Assembly (NCBI GenBank): GCA_965276675.1
Contig: OZ255624.1
Coordinates: 4,650,001 to 4,714,000 of the forward strand
DNA length: 64,000 nucleotides
Source: G965276675 sp965276675
Lineage (GTDB): Bacteria; Acidobacteriota; Terriglobia; Terriglobales; Acidobacteriaceae
Direction of reading: 5' to 3'
The position numbers and the translations under genes were made by a program. The notes below the pieces were generated by a model. It had not been told where the DNA came from. It saw only the letters and a program-made list of their open reading frames with translations, and searched no databases. Positions 43,090-51,085 of this stretch are shown here, piece by piece. How positions within the stretch are numbered: position 1 is the first letter of the stretch; each line of letters begins with the position of its first letter.

Positions 43090-43751
43090 TGGCACCTCCC
43101 GAGCGCCTGCCGGAGCGGGATGCCGCGATCCAGGCGATGCTGCCGAACGTGCCGTTCGACGGGTGGACGAAACGCGCGCTGCGGGCGGGGGTGATCGCCG
43201 CCGGCATGCCGGAGGACGAGGCGGACCTGCTGTTCCCGCTGGGCAGCGTGGACATGATCGAGACGTTCGCGGACCTGGCGGACCGGCAGATGGAAGCCGC
43301 AGCGGCGGGGCTGACCGAGACCCGGATATCGGGGCGGGTGCGGGCGGTGATCGCGCTGCGGCTGCAGCAGAACCGCCCGTACAAGGAGGCGATTCGGCGC
43401 GCACTGGCGGTGCTGGCGCTGCCGCAGAACACCCGCGCGGCCGCGGCGTGCACCGCACGCACCGTCGATGCCATCTGGCACGCCGCCGGCGACCGCTCGG
43501 CCGACTTCAGTTGGTACACCAAGCGGGCAATCTTGACGGTGATCTACAGCGCCACCCTGCTGTACTGGCTGCGCGACGCCTCGGAGGACGATGCCGACAC
43601 GCTGGCATTCCTTGACCGCAGGCTGGCGGGCCTGGGCCGGTTCGGCCGGCTGCGCGGGCGGGCTGACCGGCTGCTGGCCCGGCTGCCGCGACCGCCCGGA
43701 TTCCGCCGGGCGCCGACAGCGGGCAGCACGGCAGTTGGTGACATAGGCTGA
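43086..43751 (+). CDS. COQ9-family ubiquinone biosynthesis protein
   Basis: 221 aa. AAGMPEDEADLLFPLGSVDM is the family start, and DFSWYTKRAILTVIYSATLLYWL (broken here only in description) is the lipid-binding amphipathic helix region typical of COQ9, which presents quinone intermediates to COQ7. The fold is TetR-like without DNA binding. Translationally coupled to def (ATGA overlap). The C-terminus is Arg/Pro-rich. A ubiquinone user, as expected for alphaproteobacteria. Confidence 0.88.
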   Translation: MMAPPERLPERDAAIQAMLPNVPFDGWTKRALRAGVIAAGMPEDEADLLFPLGSVDMIETFADLADRQMEAAAAGLTETRISGRVRAVIALRLQQNRPYKEAIRRALAVLALPQNTRAAAACTARTVDAIWHAAGDRSADFSWYTKRAILTVIYSATLLYWLRDASEDDADTLAFLDRRLAGLGRFGRLRGRADRLLARLPRPPGFRRAPTAGSTAVGDIG

Positions 43752-43815
43752 CGGAGTCTCTATCTGTGCGGCAGGCTCGGCCGGCGTTCCGCCGGGCGGC
43801 ATTCATCACAGGCCC

Positions 43816-45621
43816 ATGACCGACACCCCCATCGAACGTATCCGCAACTTCTCCATCATCGCGCATATCGACCATGGGAAATCCACCCTGGCCGACCGGC
43901 TGATCCAGGTCACCGGCGGGCTGACAGCGCGGGAGATGACCGCCCAGGTCCTGGACAACATGGAGTTGGAGAAGGAACGCGGCATCACCATCAAGGCGCA
44001 GACCGTCCGGCTGAGCTACACTGCCAAGGACGGCATCACCTACGAGCTGAACCTGATGGATACGCCGGGGCATGTCGACTTCGCCTATGAGGTCAGCCGC
44101 AGCCTGGCGGCCTGTGAGGGCAGCCTGCTGGTGGTGGATGCCAGCCAGGGCGTCGAGGCGCAGACGCTGGCGAATGTCTATCAGGCGATCGATGCGAACC
44201 ACGAGATTGTGCCGATCCTGAACAAGATCGATCTGCCGGCCGCCGAACCGGAGCGGGTGAAGCAGCAGATCGAGGACGTGATCGGGCTGGATACCTCGGA
44301 CGCGGTGGAGATCAGTGCCAAGACCGGGCTGAACATCGAGGGTGTGCTGGAGGCGCTGGTCAACCGGTTGCCGCCGCCGCAGGGCGATGGCAACGCACCG
44401 CTGAAGGCGCTGCTGGTCGATAGCTGGTACGACCAGTACCTGGGCGTGGTGATCCTGGTCCGCATCAAGGATGGGCGGATGAAGCGCGGCCAGCGGATCC
44501 GCATGATGTCCTCTGGCGCGGTGCACTCGGTGGAGCAGGTGGGTGTGTTCACGCCGAAGATGGTGCCGATGGACGACCTGGGGCCGGGGGAGATCGGCTT
44601 CATCACCGCGGCGATCAAGACGGTGGCAGACTGCAACGTGGGTGACACGATTACCGACGACCGCACGCCGACGGCCGAAGCGCTGGCCGGGTTCAAACCG
44701 TCCATTCCAGTGGTGTGGTGCGGGCTGTATCCGATCGACGCCGACGACTTCGAAAAGCTGCGCGAAAGCCTGGGCAGGCTGCGGCTGAACGACGCCAGCT
44801 TCCACTATGAACCGGAGACATCGGCCGCCCTGGGCTTCGGCTTCCGCTGCGGCTTTCTGGGTCTTTTGCACCTGGAAATCATCCAGGAGCGGCTGACCCG
44901 CGAATTCGACCTGGAACTGATCGCCACCGCGCCGTCGGTCGTTTACCACATCTTCAAGACCAATGGAGAGATGCAGGAGCTGCACAACCCCGTCGACATG
45001 CCCGACGGGTCGGTGATCGACCACATCGAGGAGCCGTGGATCAAGGCGACGATCATGGTGCCGGACGACTACCTGGGCAGCGTGCTGGGGCTGTGCACGG
45101 AGCGGCGGGGCCAGCAGGTCGATCTGACCTATGTCGGCAACCGCGCGATGGCGGTGTACCGGATTCCGCTGAACGAGGTGGTGTTCGACTTCTATGACCG
45201 GCTGAAGTCGGTCTCTCGCGGATATGCTTCGTTCGATTACGCGGTGGATGGCTATGCCGAGAGCGATCTGGTGCGGATTTCCATTCTGGTGAACGGCGAC
45301 CTGGTGGATGCGCTGTCGTTCATCGCGCATCGGGCGGCGGCGGAGGCCCGAGGGCGGCAGATCTGTGGCCGGCTGAAGGACCTTATTCCGAAGCAGTTGT
45401 TCAAGATCGCGATCCAGGCGGCGATCGGCAGCCGGGTGGTGGCGCGGGAGACGATCAGCGCGCTGTCCAAGGACGTGACGGCGAAGTGCTATGGCGGCGA
45501 TATTTCGCGGAAACGGAAGCTGCTGGAGAAGCAGAAAGAGGGCAAGAAGCGGATGCGCCAGTTCGGCAAGGTGGAGATTCCGCAGTCGGCGTTCCTGGCT
45601 GCGCTGAAGATGGATGCGTAG
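43816..45621 (+). CDS. lepA: Elongation factor 4 (LepA)
   Basis: 601 aa ribosomal back-translocase GTPase. G1 AHIDHGKS, G2 region RGITIKAQTV, G3 DTPGH, G4 NKID and G5 SAKTG are all present, followed by the domain II and EF-G-like domains; the unique C-terminus (AIGSRVVARETISALSKDV, GGDISRKRKLLEKQKEGKK) is diagnostic for LepA. ATG start (MTDTPIERIRNFSIIAHID). Confidence 0.98.
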   Translation: MTDTPIERIRNFSIIAHIDHGKSTLADRLIQVTGGLTAREMTAQVLDNMELEKERGITIKAQTVRLSYTAKDGITYELNLMDTPGHVDFAYEVSRSLAACEGSLLVVDASQGVEAQTLANVYQAIDANHEIVPILNKIDLPAAEPERVKQQIEDVIGLDTSDAVEISAKTGLNIEGVLEALVNRLPPPQGDGNAPLKALLVDSWYDQYLGVVILVRIKDGRMKRGQRIRMMSSGAVHSVEQVGVFTPKMVPMDDLGPGEIGFITAAIKTVADCNVGDTITDDRTPTAEALAGFKPSIPVVWCGLYPIDADDFEKLRESLGRLRLNDASFHYEPETSAALGFGFRCGFLGLLHLEIIQERLTREFDLELIATAPSVVYHIFKTNGEMQELHNPVDMPDGSVIDHIEEPWIKATIMVPDDYLGSVLGLCTERRGQQVDLTYVGNRAMAVYRIPLNEVVFDFYDRLKSVSRGYASFDYAVDGYAESDLVRISILVNGDLVDALSFIAHRAAAEARGRQICGRLKDLIPKQLFKIAIQAAIGSRVVARETISALSKDVTAKCYGGDISRKRKLLEKQKEGKKRMRQFGKVEIPQSAFLAALKMDA

Positions 45622-45679
45622 GAAATGCTCCTAAACAATTCGTACTTCGCTTCGACTTCTTCTCGCTGAGTGGTATTCC

Positions 45680-46621
45680 TTGGAGAATCAAATCGCCGAG
45701 GAAGACCACTGGACCACGGAATTCGAGATCAAATCTGTCGCTGATCTGGACTTTGTTATCGGGCAGCAGGCTGGATGGCCGATCGGTTTAACCAGGGATA
45801 GTCCTCCTGAGCTTCGAAGGCGGGTTCTCGCCGGAATGCTATCGTATAGCGCGAGGCTCAAGTCGATCGATTATACGCTTAAACACTATGTTGATGCTCG
45901 CACCTACGAGGACGAGCCGGTCACATTGGGTGATGAAATCAGTAATTACTTAGATGAATGCATGGAAAAGCTGCATGGTCGTTTATCCGAATTGCATACA
46001 CAGAACGATCTTACTTTCGGTGTATTCGGTGCGGAAATGACCCTTTACCGAATTCCGTACTCGCTCGCAATGGCTAGAATGCTCGCGGACCGGGGACTAC
46101 TGCTTGAGGTGCTTCCGATTTTGAGATTGTCACTCGAAATGATTGCCTGGTCGTTTGTCGCTTTCCGCCTGGCGAATGAGGATGCAGTCAAAAAGCTTGA
46201 GGCAACATATTGCATTTCAAAAATGAAAGGAATTTATCCATCTGTAGGAAAGCTTTACGGTCACTTTTGCTCATTTTCGCATTGGAATTTTAAGGTACAT
46301 TCGCATTTCATATGCGAAAGCGAGGAAGGAGCTGCTGTGATGCATGCCTCACGCCACTTCCGGGCCTTATCGTTGTCGATGTGCTTGCTAGTTCTAGACC
46401 TACTCGTCGAAGTGATCCGTTCTTTGTATGGCTCTGCCGCTGATGTGCTCATTTTGGACGTGCAGTCAGATCTACATTGTATAGCCAAGAGGAAGACGCG
46501 CCATTTGATGGCCCGAGTAGCCGGTGTTACAACGAGTCACGAGCTGCAGCAGATTTTCGCGTTTTTCAAATTATTGCCGGAAGGATCTAGTGGGCCAAGT
46601 CAGAAACAAAAAACCATCTGA
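45680..46621 (+). CDS. Orphan hypothetical protein in AT-richer DNA
   Basis: 313 aa, no recognised domain. The DNA is visibly AT-richer, with many A/T third positions unlike lepA, and this is a strong sign of transfer. The protein is mostly helical, soluble in the first 230 residues (LLLEVLPILRLSLEMIAWSF mid-way), with a hydrophobic segment SLSMCLLVLDLLVEVI near 230-250 and a Lys/Gln-rich tail. Start: TTG at 45680 (MENQIAEED), weak ribosome site TTCCTTGG; later ATGs are possible. It lies between lepA and tRNA-Ser. Confidence 0.7.
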   Translation: MENQIAEEDHWTTEFEIKSVADLDFVIGQQAGWPIGLTRDSPPELRRRVLAGMLSYSARLKSIDYTLKHYVDARTYEDEPVTLGDEISNYLDECMEKLHGRLSELHTQNDLTFGVFGAEMTLYRIPYSLAMARMLADRGLLLEVLPILRLSLEMIAWSFVAFRLANEDAVKKLEATYCISKMKGIYPSVGKLYGHFCSFSHWNFKVHSHFICESEEGAAVMHASRHFRALSLSMCLLVLDLLVEVIRSLYGSAADVLILDVQSDLHCIAKRKTRHLMARVAGVTTSHELQQIFAFFKLLPEGSSGPSQKQKTI

Positions 46622-46820
46622 TTTCTCCCACTAGCCTTGTTTGGTGGGCCAATCACCCGACCGCATGGGATGCGAGTGTCGTGATTGGACCACGAGTTCG
46701 CCGGCAGCGGAGCGATCGTCCGGTTTCCCGCTCTCGTTCATACCTGTAATACCCGCGTGGCTATCGGCCTCAATTAGGGTTTGCCTAAGGCGCCGGTGAT
46801 ATCTACCGTAGGCGCGGGTA

Positions 46821-46910
46821 GGACAGATGGCCGAGCGGCTTAAGGCGCACGCTTGGAAAGCGTGTGTACGTGCAAGCGTACCGTGGGTTCGAATCCCACT
46901 CTGTCCGCCA
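46821..46910 (+). tRNA. tRNA-Ser (anticodon GGA)
   Basis: 90-nt class II tRNA. Acceptor GGACAGA pairs with TCTGTCC, discriminator G, encoded CCA at 46908-46910. Anticodon loop TTGGAAA holds GGA at 46855-46857; the long variable arm (GTGTACGTGCAAGCGTAC region) is typical for serine. Decayed transposase sequence begins about 220 bp downstream. Confidence 0.97.
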
Positions 46911-47132
46911 AGCGGGAAGATGTACTTGCGCGTTGGGGCAGCGGTGGCACCCGCATCGCCGACGAGGTCGGCTGTCTTCTTACGCCGTCAGTCTTCCCTA
47001 GCGTTGAAAGCGGCGACGGCTGCCGCCCTGGCGAATGCGATGGCTGTCGCTGCTGGCGGCGCATCGCGAGCGGTCAATGGCGTTGGATGCTTTGGCCGGG
47101 GCCGCGATTACGGCATTAATGCCGGGACTGGG

Positions 47133-47690
47133 GGACTTCCAGACCGGCGCGCTCAGGCGGGCGTGCCTGACGAGGTCGTCTTCCAAACCAAGCCATAGAT
47201 CGCGCCTGACGAGCTTCGAGCCGCGCTCGCCACTGTGCTTGACGCGGAGGTCGCCTTGGCCGACGCGGGATATGGCACCGACACCTACTTCCGCGACGGC
47301 CTCATTGAATCCGGCCTGCCTTATGTCGTCGGCATCCAATCCTACGAGCCTTTGGCCATCCGGCGCGGAACCGCTGCCATCGAAGCCATGGAGCGGGCGT
47401 GGTCGTCGGACCTTCGCGATCCGTCGTGACCTCGAGCACCAGCCGAACTCAGCCAAGCAACTGGCGCTGGACCTTCCAAAAACCTAACGGCAGGCCACCT
47501 GGCGTGAAGGCAGCAATGCCATGCTCACCTCTCACTTTGCCGCCGTGCATGTCGGGCCCGCGCATCGCGATTATCACCGCTCCGTACCCAGACCCGAGAA
47601 ATGGTGCTTGATCGCATAGCCGGGGGGCGAGCTCGAGCCGACGAAATAGTTTCTGTCCCACGTTGCCGGCGAACATCAGCCGTGATGAGA
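47133..47690 (+). pseudogene. Decayed IS701-type transposase
   Basis: Fragment of a DDE transposase of the IS701 kind, clearly dead. In one frame DRRAQAGVPDEVVFQTKP is followed by a stop at 47196, then APDELRAALAT and VALADAGYGTDTYFRDGL, ESGLPYVVGIQSYEPLA. Near 47400 the match moves to another frame: SAKQLALDLPKT, stop (47485), TWREGSNAMLTSHFAAVHVG, PAHRDYHRSVPRPEKWCLIA, stop (47617), GELEPTK, stop (47647), FLSHVAG. Four stops and one frameshift. No inverted repeats recognised. Confidence 0.8.
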
Positions 47691-47747
47691 TGATGAAGAC
47701 CGCCAAACTGCGCTAGGGTCTCAGGCTGTTCCTGAAGATAAACGCAT

Positions 47748-47785
47748 AAAAAGACCCGATCGCTCGTGCCGGATCGGGTCTTTTC
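47748..47785 (-). terminator. Rho-independent terminator of the cold-shock gene
   Basis: AAAAGACCCGATC (47749-47761) and GATCGGGTCTTTT (47772-47784) form a perfect 13-bp stem with a 10-nt loop; on the minus strand the stem ends in five T. It lies 22 bp after the cold-shock gene stop. The A/T flanks make it usable in both directions. Confidence 0.92.
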
Positions 47786-47806
47786 AAGTTAGCAGAAAGC
47801 AGCGCC

Positions 47807-48472
47807 TCAGCTAATGCGGATCGAGGCGGCCTCAGGGCCTTTAGCACCCTGAACAACGTCCATCCATATAGTCTGGCCCTCGGCAAGCTGCATCACGCCA
47901 GCCCGCTGCAACGCCGAGGCGTGCACAAACACGTCTTTTCCGCCCTCGGAAGGGGCGACGAAGCCAAAACCCTTCGTGGCATTGTACCACTTGACTGTCC
48001 CCTGCATCTCAACCGCCGGTCCGCTCGGCGCACCACGACGCGGCGCTGCCCCACGCTCACCGCCGAAGCCACCGCCCCCTGCGAAGCCTGGACTTCGCGG
48101 GGCACCGCGAGCCGCGGTCGGCGTGGCGGTACTCTCATCGACAGAGAGCACCTCTGACACTTGCCGGCCTTTCTGGCCTTGACCGATCCGAACCCGAAGC
48201 GTCGCCCCTGGGCTGACAGCATTATGGCCAGACTGGTTCAGCGTGTTGGCATGTAGGAAAGCGTCACCCGAACCATCGGACAGCGCCACGAAGCCAAATC
48301 CCTTTTCAGGATTGAACCACTTGACGGTCGCATCGTGTTCGGGGCCGAACCCCGCCGAAGAGGGCCAGGACGGTGCGACCCGCGGCATGTCGCCAGGCGG
48401 AGCACGATCAAAGCTGAAGTCATCATCGAAGCCGCGGCGCCGGCTTGGGCGTCCGCGGCCGCGGTTGGTCAT
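47807..48472 (-). CDS. Double cold-shock domain protein
   Basis: 221 aa RNA chaperone with two cold-shock domains. First: ATVKWFNPEKGFGFVALSDG (about 47-115) with DAFLH; second: GTVKWYNATKGFGFVAPSEG (about 156-221) with DVFVHASAL. RNP1 (KGFGF) and RNP2 (VF/LH) motifs are intact in both. The linker is Gly/Arg-rich (GGGGFGGERGAAPRRG). The N-terminus is basic (TNRGRGRPSRRRG). ATG at 48472; a TTG two codons earlier is possible. Such proteins occur in alphaproteobacteria and help at low temperature. Confidence 0.9.
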   Translation of the reverse strand: MTNRGRGRPSRRRGFDDDFSFDRAPPGDMPRVAPSWPSSAGFGPEHDATVKWFNPEKGFGFVALSDGSGDAFLHANTLNQSGHNAVSPGATLRVRIGQGQKGRQVSEVLSVDESTATPTAARGAPRSPGFAGGGGFGGERGAAPRRGAPSGPAVEMQGTVKWYNATKGFGFVAPSEGGKDVFVHASALQRAGVMQLAEGQTIWMDVVQGAKGPEAASIRIS

Positions 48473-49036
48473 GTTCAAGAGAAAATCGTCCCCATTGTCT
48501 TAAGCGTTGTTCAAAGCGAGCTTTGCCTTCGAAGGTAAAACCGCAGGTTGGTTTCCGATCAGGTAAGCAGACTCTAGGAAATGTAGAAACCTTTCCTGAA
48601 AATGCATACCGTGCGGTGATCGTCACGACACACGATCCACTATACCGGTTGATCTGGTTTCCGCCAGGGTGATTCGACGAAAATCCATACGCCGGGGTCA
48701 GTTCTTCTTATTTTTGTCAAGCGTCGCTTCGGCCACACCAGGGCAATCGCATGAAGCGGTGAGCATTTCGGCGCAGCCCGAAGTCCGATTCATGGGGTTG
48801 CGCGAGACGCGCCGGAGATGGCCAGACGCGGGAGCCAGACGCAGATTGCAGATCACGCCATCGCCGGGATATCGCCTACCTCGAATCACTGCTCCGTCAG
48901 TCAGGTGACCGCGCTTCACCTGTCAGAGGTCTCATTTAGCGAGCTTTCCCATCAATCTGGCTGTGGCTTTACCTGCTCTCACTCACGGCACCGATACAGC
49001 CCGCATCAGACAAGCGCCCTGAGAAAGCATTGAACG
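48473..49036. other. 564-bp region upstream of the cold-shock gene
   Basis: Between the cold-shock gene start and the stop of the MprF-like gene, both on the minus strand. It should include the cold-shock gene promoter and a long 5' untranslated leader of the kind cold-shock mRNAs use. No recognised protein; open frames here look like GC shadows with no motif. No MprF sequence continues past the stop at 49037 in any frame. Confidence 0.45.
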
Positions 49037-51082
49037 CTAAACTGTCACAGCGAGTGGAGCCCGCAGCCCCTGCGCCAGACCTGGTAAGATCGGCAGTAGC
49101 ACATTCAGGTCGCGTTCCGCCTTGCAAACCAGATACTGCGCCGCGGTCGGCGCATCACCTTTTGCCTCGGGCATCAGCAGCCCGTCAGGCCCCAACGGAA
49201 GGGCGGTCAAGCCGATATCTCCATAGACTTTCAGTAGCTCTGGCCCGGCGTGCCAAACGGCCGCGTCGCGTCCCTCCTGTTCAGCCAAATCCCGCAGGCG
49301 CCAGATGGTTGAAATCTGGTCAGCAGTATCGCCGACTGGGTCGCCCAACCCCAGCAACACTCGACCGAACCGGCGAAACGGAATTGCCGCACGAGCTGCC
49401 TCGCCAAGCACCACTCCATCGGCATGTTGATCAGCACTTGCGCCCCAGCCTCGCAAAAGAATTTGCGCGCTGCTGTCCCACGGCAGATAGCGCACGTGGC
49501 CGGGACGCAGCAGCAACCACAACGCGGTTAAACCCAGCAGCACTGCGATGGCCACCGCGAGGCGGACGGTGTTCGGCAAATCCGGTGAAATGATAACGGC
49601 CCAGAACGCGTTATTCTGCAGCAGGTGCGTATGGGGACGCGTAATCGCCAGTGAAAAAAGGCACAGGCCAAGCATGCCCAGGGTCAACGCACTTGCCGGT
49701 TGCAATGGCCCGCTCAGCAGATGAGCGTGTCGGTAGAAGCAGGCTCGGAACGGCGCCAGCAGCAAAGTCGTCAACACCAGGATTCCGGATACCCAAAGTC
49801 GGCTTTCTTGTGTGGCCGCGAAGGCAGCACCCATCACGAGCAACATGATCGTCAAGCCCCAGGCCAGGTTTACCCGCCGCGACAGCCCAACCGCCATCAT
49901 CACCAAGCCAGCACCGATCAGCGACGGCACGAACTGCCCAGCTTGGCGGGCAAATTCCCCATAGTCCGGGTCCATCCAAGAAAAGTCCGGTTGCGGAGCG
50001 AGCACACCCAGACACAGCATCAGCACCCCACATAGCCCGACTGCGCCGGTGGCTGCGGTTACCGCGAAGTCGGGTTCACTCCAGTTGCCGACCGCTTGCA
50101 CCGGCGGCAGGCGGCTGAAGTGGCGCAGCACCCCGCCGCCGCGAAGTAAGATCTCATTCCCAGCGAACAATGACCCAGCCAGGAACAGCGGTATAACATA
50201 ATAATAGAGCCGAAACACCAGGATAGCCCCGACGATATGCGGGGCGTGCATGTATGGCTCCAGCCCAAAAAGCATGGCTGTATCGAAGACGCCGATTCCG
50301 CCAGGAAGGTTCGCAGCCAGGCCTGCCGTGTAGCAGGAGACGTAGATACCCAGGAAGATCAGCCACGTCAGGCCGGGCGCCGGCGGCAGAAGCGCGTAGA
50401 AGATCGTGGCAGTGGTCGCGACATCTACGGTTGCCAGCATCACCTGAAGCACCGCCATCCGCCAGCCGGGCAGTTGGATATCGTGGCCGAAGATTTTCAT
50501 CCGGCCGACGATCCGAGCCAGCGTTGCATAACCCAGGACTGCGGCCCAAAATACAGCTCCAACCCCGTAAAGCGCGATCTTCGGCAGGTGCTGACCGAAG
50601 AACGGTATTGCCCGCGGTTCCATGAAGAGGATGGCACCGCCCAAGACCATCCCGCCCAATGCAAACGTCAGACTACAGAATGCGACGGTCTTTCCGATCT
50701 GCAGGGGTGTGAGGCCCCAGTGGGCATATAGGCGATAGCGCACCGCGGCGCCCGACACCGCCGCAAACCCGAGGTTGTGCGATAGCGAGTAGGCGCAAAA
50801 CGACGCGAACGCGACTCGCCCGTAAGACACTTTATGGCCAGCATAGATGGTTCCAAGCCGGTCGTAAAATGTCAGGATGAAGTAGGACAGGATGGTCCAG
50901 ACGAACGAGAAGACAAGTGAGTGGACCGGTATCGCCGATAATGCGGCGACTATGTCCTTCAGCCGAAGGTGCCGGAATTCCCGCTGCACAACATAGATGG
51001 CGCCTACCAGAAGGGCCACCCCCAGAACGGCGGGTAGGTGGCGGGTCCATGACTTCAGGCCGTTGCCTGTCCGACCGCCCAT
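49037..51082 (-). CDS. MprF-like phosphatidylglycerol flippase with shortened synthase domain
   Basis: 681 aa. Residues ~1-330 are the flippase part (UPF0104/LPG_synthase_TM): YGRVAFASFCAYSLSHNLGF and GLAANLPGGIGVFDTAMLFG are family motifs; six or so more helices follow to ~530. The soluble C-terminus (~535-681) has SSAQILLRGWGASADQHADG, LGLGDPVGDTADQISTIWRL and VYGDIGLTALPLG, i.e. the first half of the aminoacyl-PG synthase; full MprF proteins are ~840-880 aa and carry a second GNAT half with the catalytic site. It starts 3 bp after lysS, so its tRNA charging enzyme is in the same operon. Flippase likely; synthase activity doubtful. Confidence 0.8.
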   Translation of the reverse strand: MGGRTGNGLKSWTRHLPAVLGVALLVGAIYVVQREFRHLRLKDIVAALSAIPVHSLVFSFVWTILSYFILTFYDRLGTIYAGHKVSYGRVAFASFCAYSLSHNLGFAAVSGAAVRYRLYAHWGLTPLQIGKTVAFCSLTFALGGMVLGGAILFMEPRAIPFFGQHLPKIALYGVGAVFWAAVLGYATLARIVGRMKIFGHDIQLPGWRMAVLQVMLATVDVATTATIFYALLPPAPGLTWLIFLGIYVSCYTAGLAANLPGGIGVFDTAMLFGLEPYMHAPHIVGAILVFRLYYYVIPLFLAGSLFAGNEILLRGGGVLRHFSRLPPVQAVGNWSEPDFAVTAATGAVGLCGVLMLCLGVLAPQPDFSWMDPDYGEFARQAGQFVPSLIGAGLVMMAVGLSRRVNLAWGLTIMLLVMGAAFAATQESRLWVSGILVLTTLLLAPFRACFYRHAHLLSGPLQPASALTLGMLGLCLFSLAITRPHTHLLQNNAFWAVIISPDLPNTVRLAVAIAVLLGLTALWLLLRPGHVRYLPWDSSAQILLRGWGASADQHADGVVLGEAARAAIPFRRFGRVLLGLGDPVGDTADQISTIWRLRDLAEQEGRDAAVWHAGPELLKVYGDIGLTALPLGPDGLLMPEAKGDAPTAAQYLVCKAERDLNVLLPILPGLAQGLRAPLAVTV

Positions 51083-51085
51083 ACT

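Noticed and set aside
43507..45330. 607-codon open frame antisense to lepA and the COQ9 gene
   Set aside because: Opposite a fully conserved lepA; composition reflects antisense GC bias.
46821..46910. tRNA-Ser 3' end as an att site for a complete island
   Set aside because: No direct repeat of the tRNA 3' end and no integrase gene are visible in the window.
48698..48919. 73-codon minus-strand frame upstream of the cold-shock gene
   Set aside because: GTG start, no motif, and codon use similar on both strands; not supportable.
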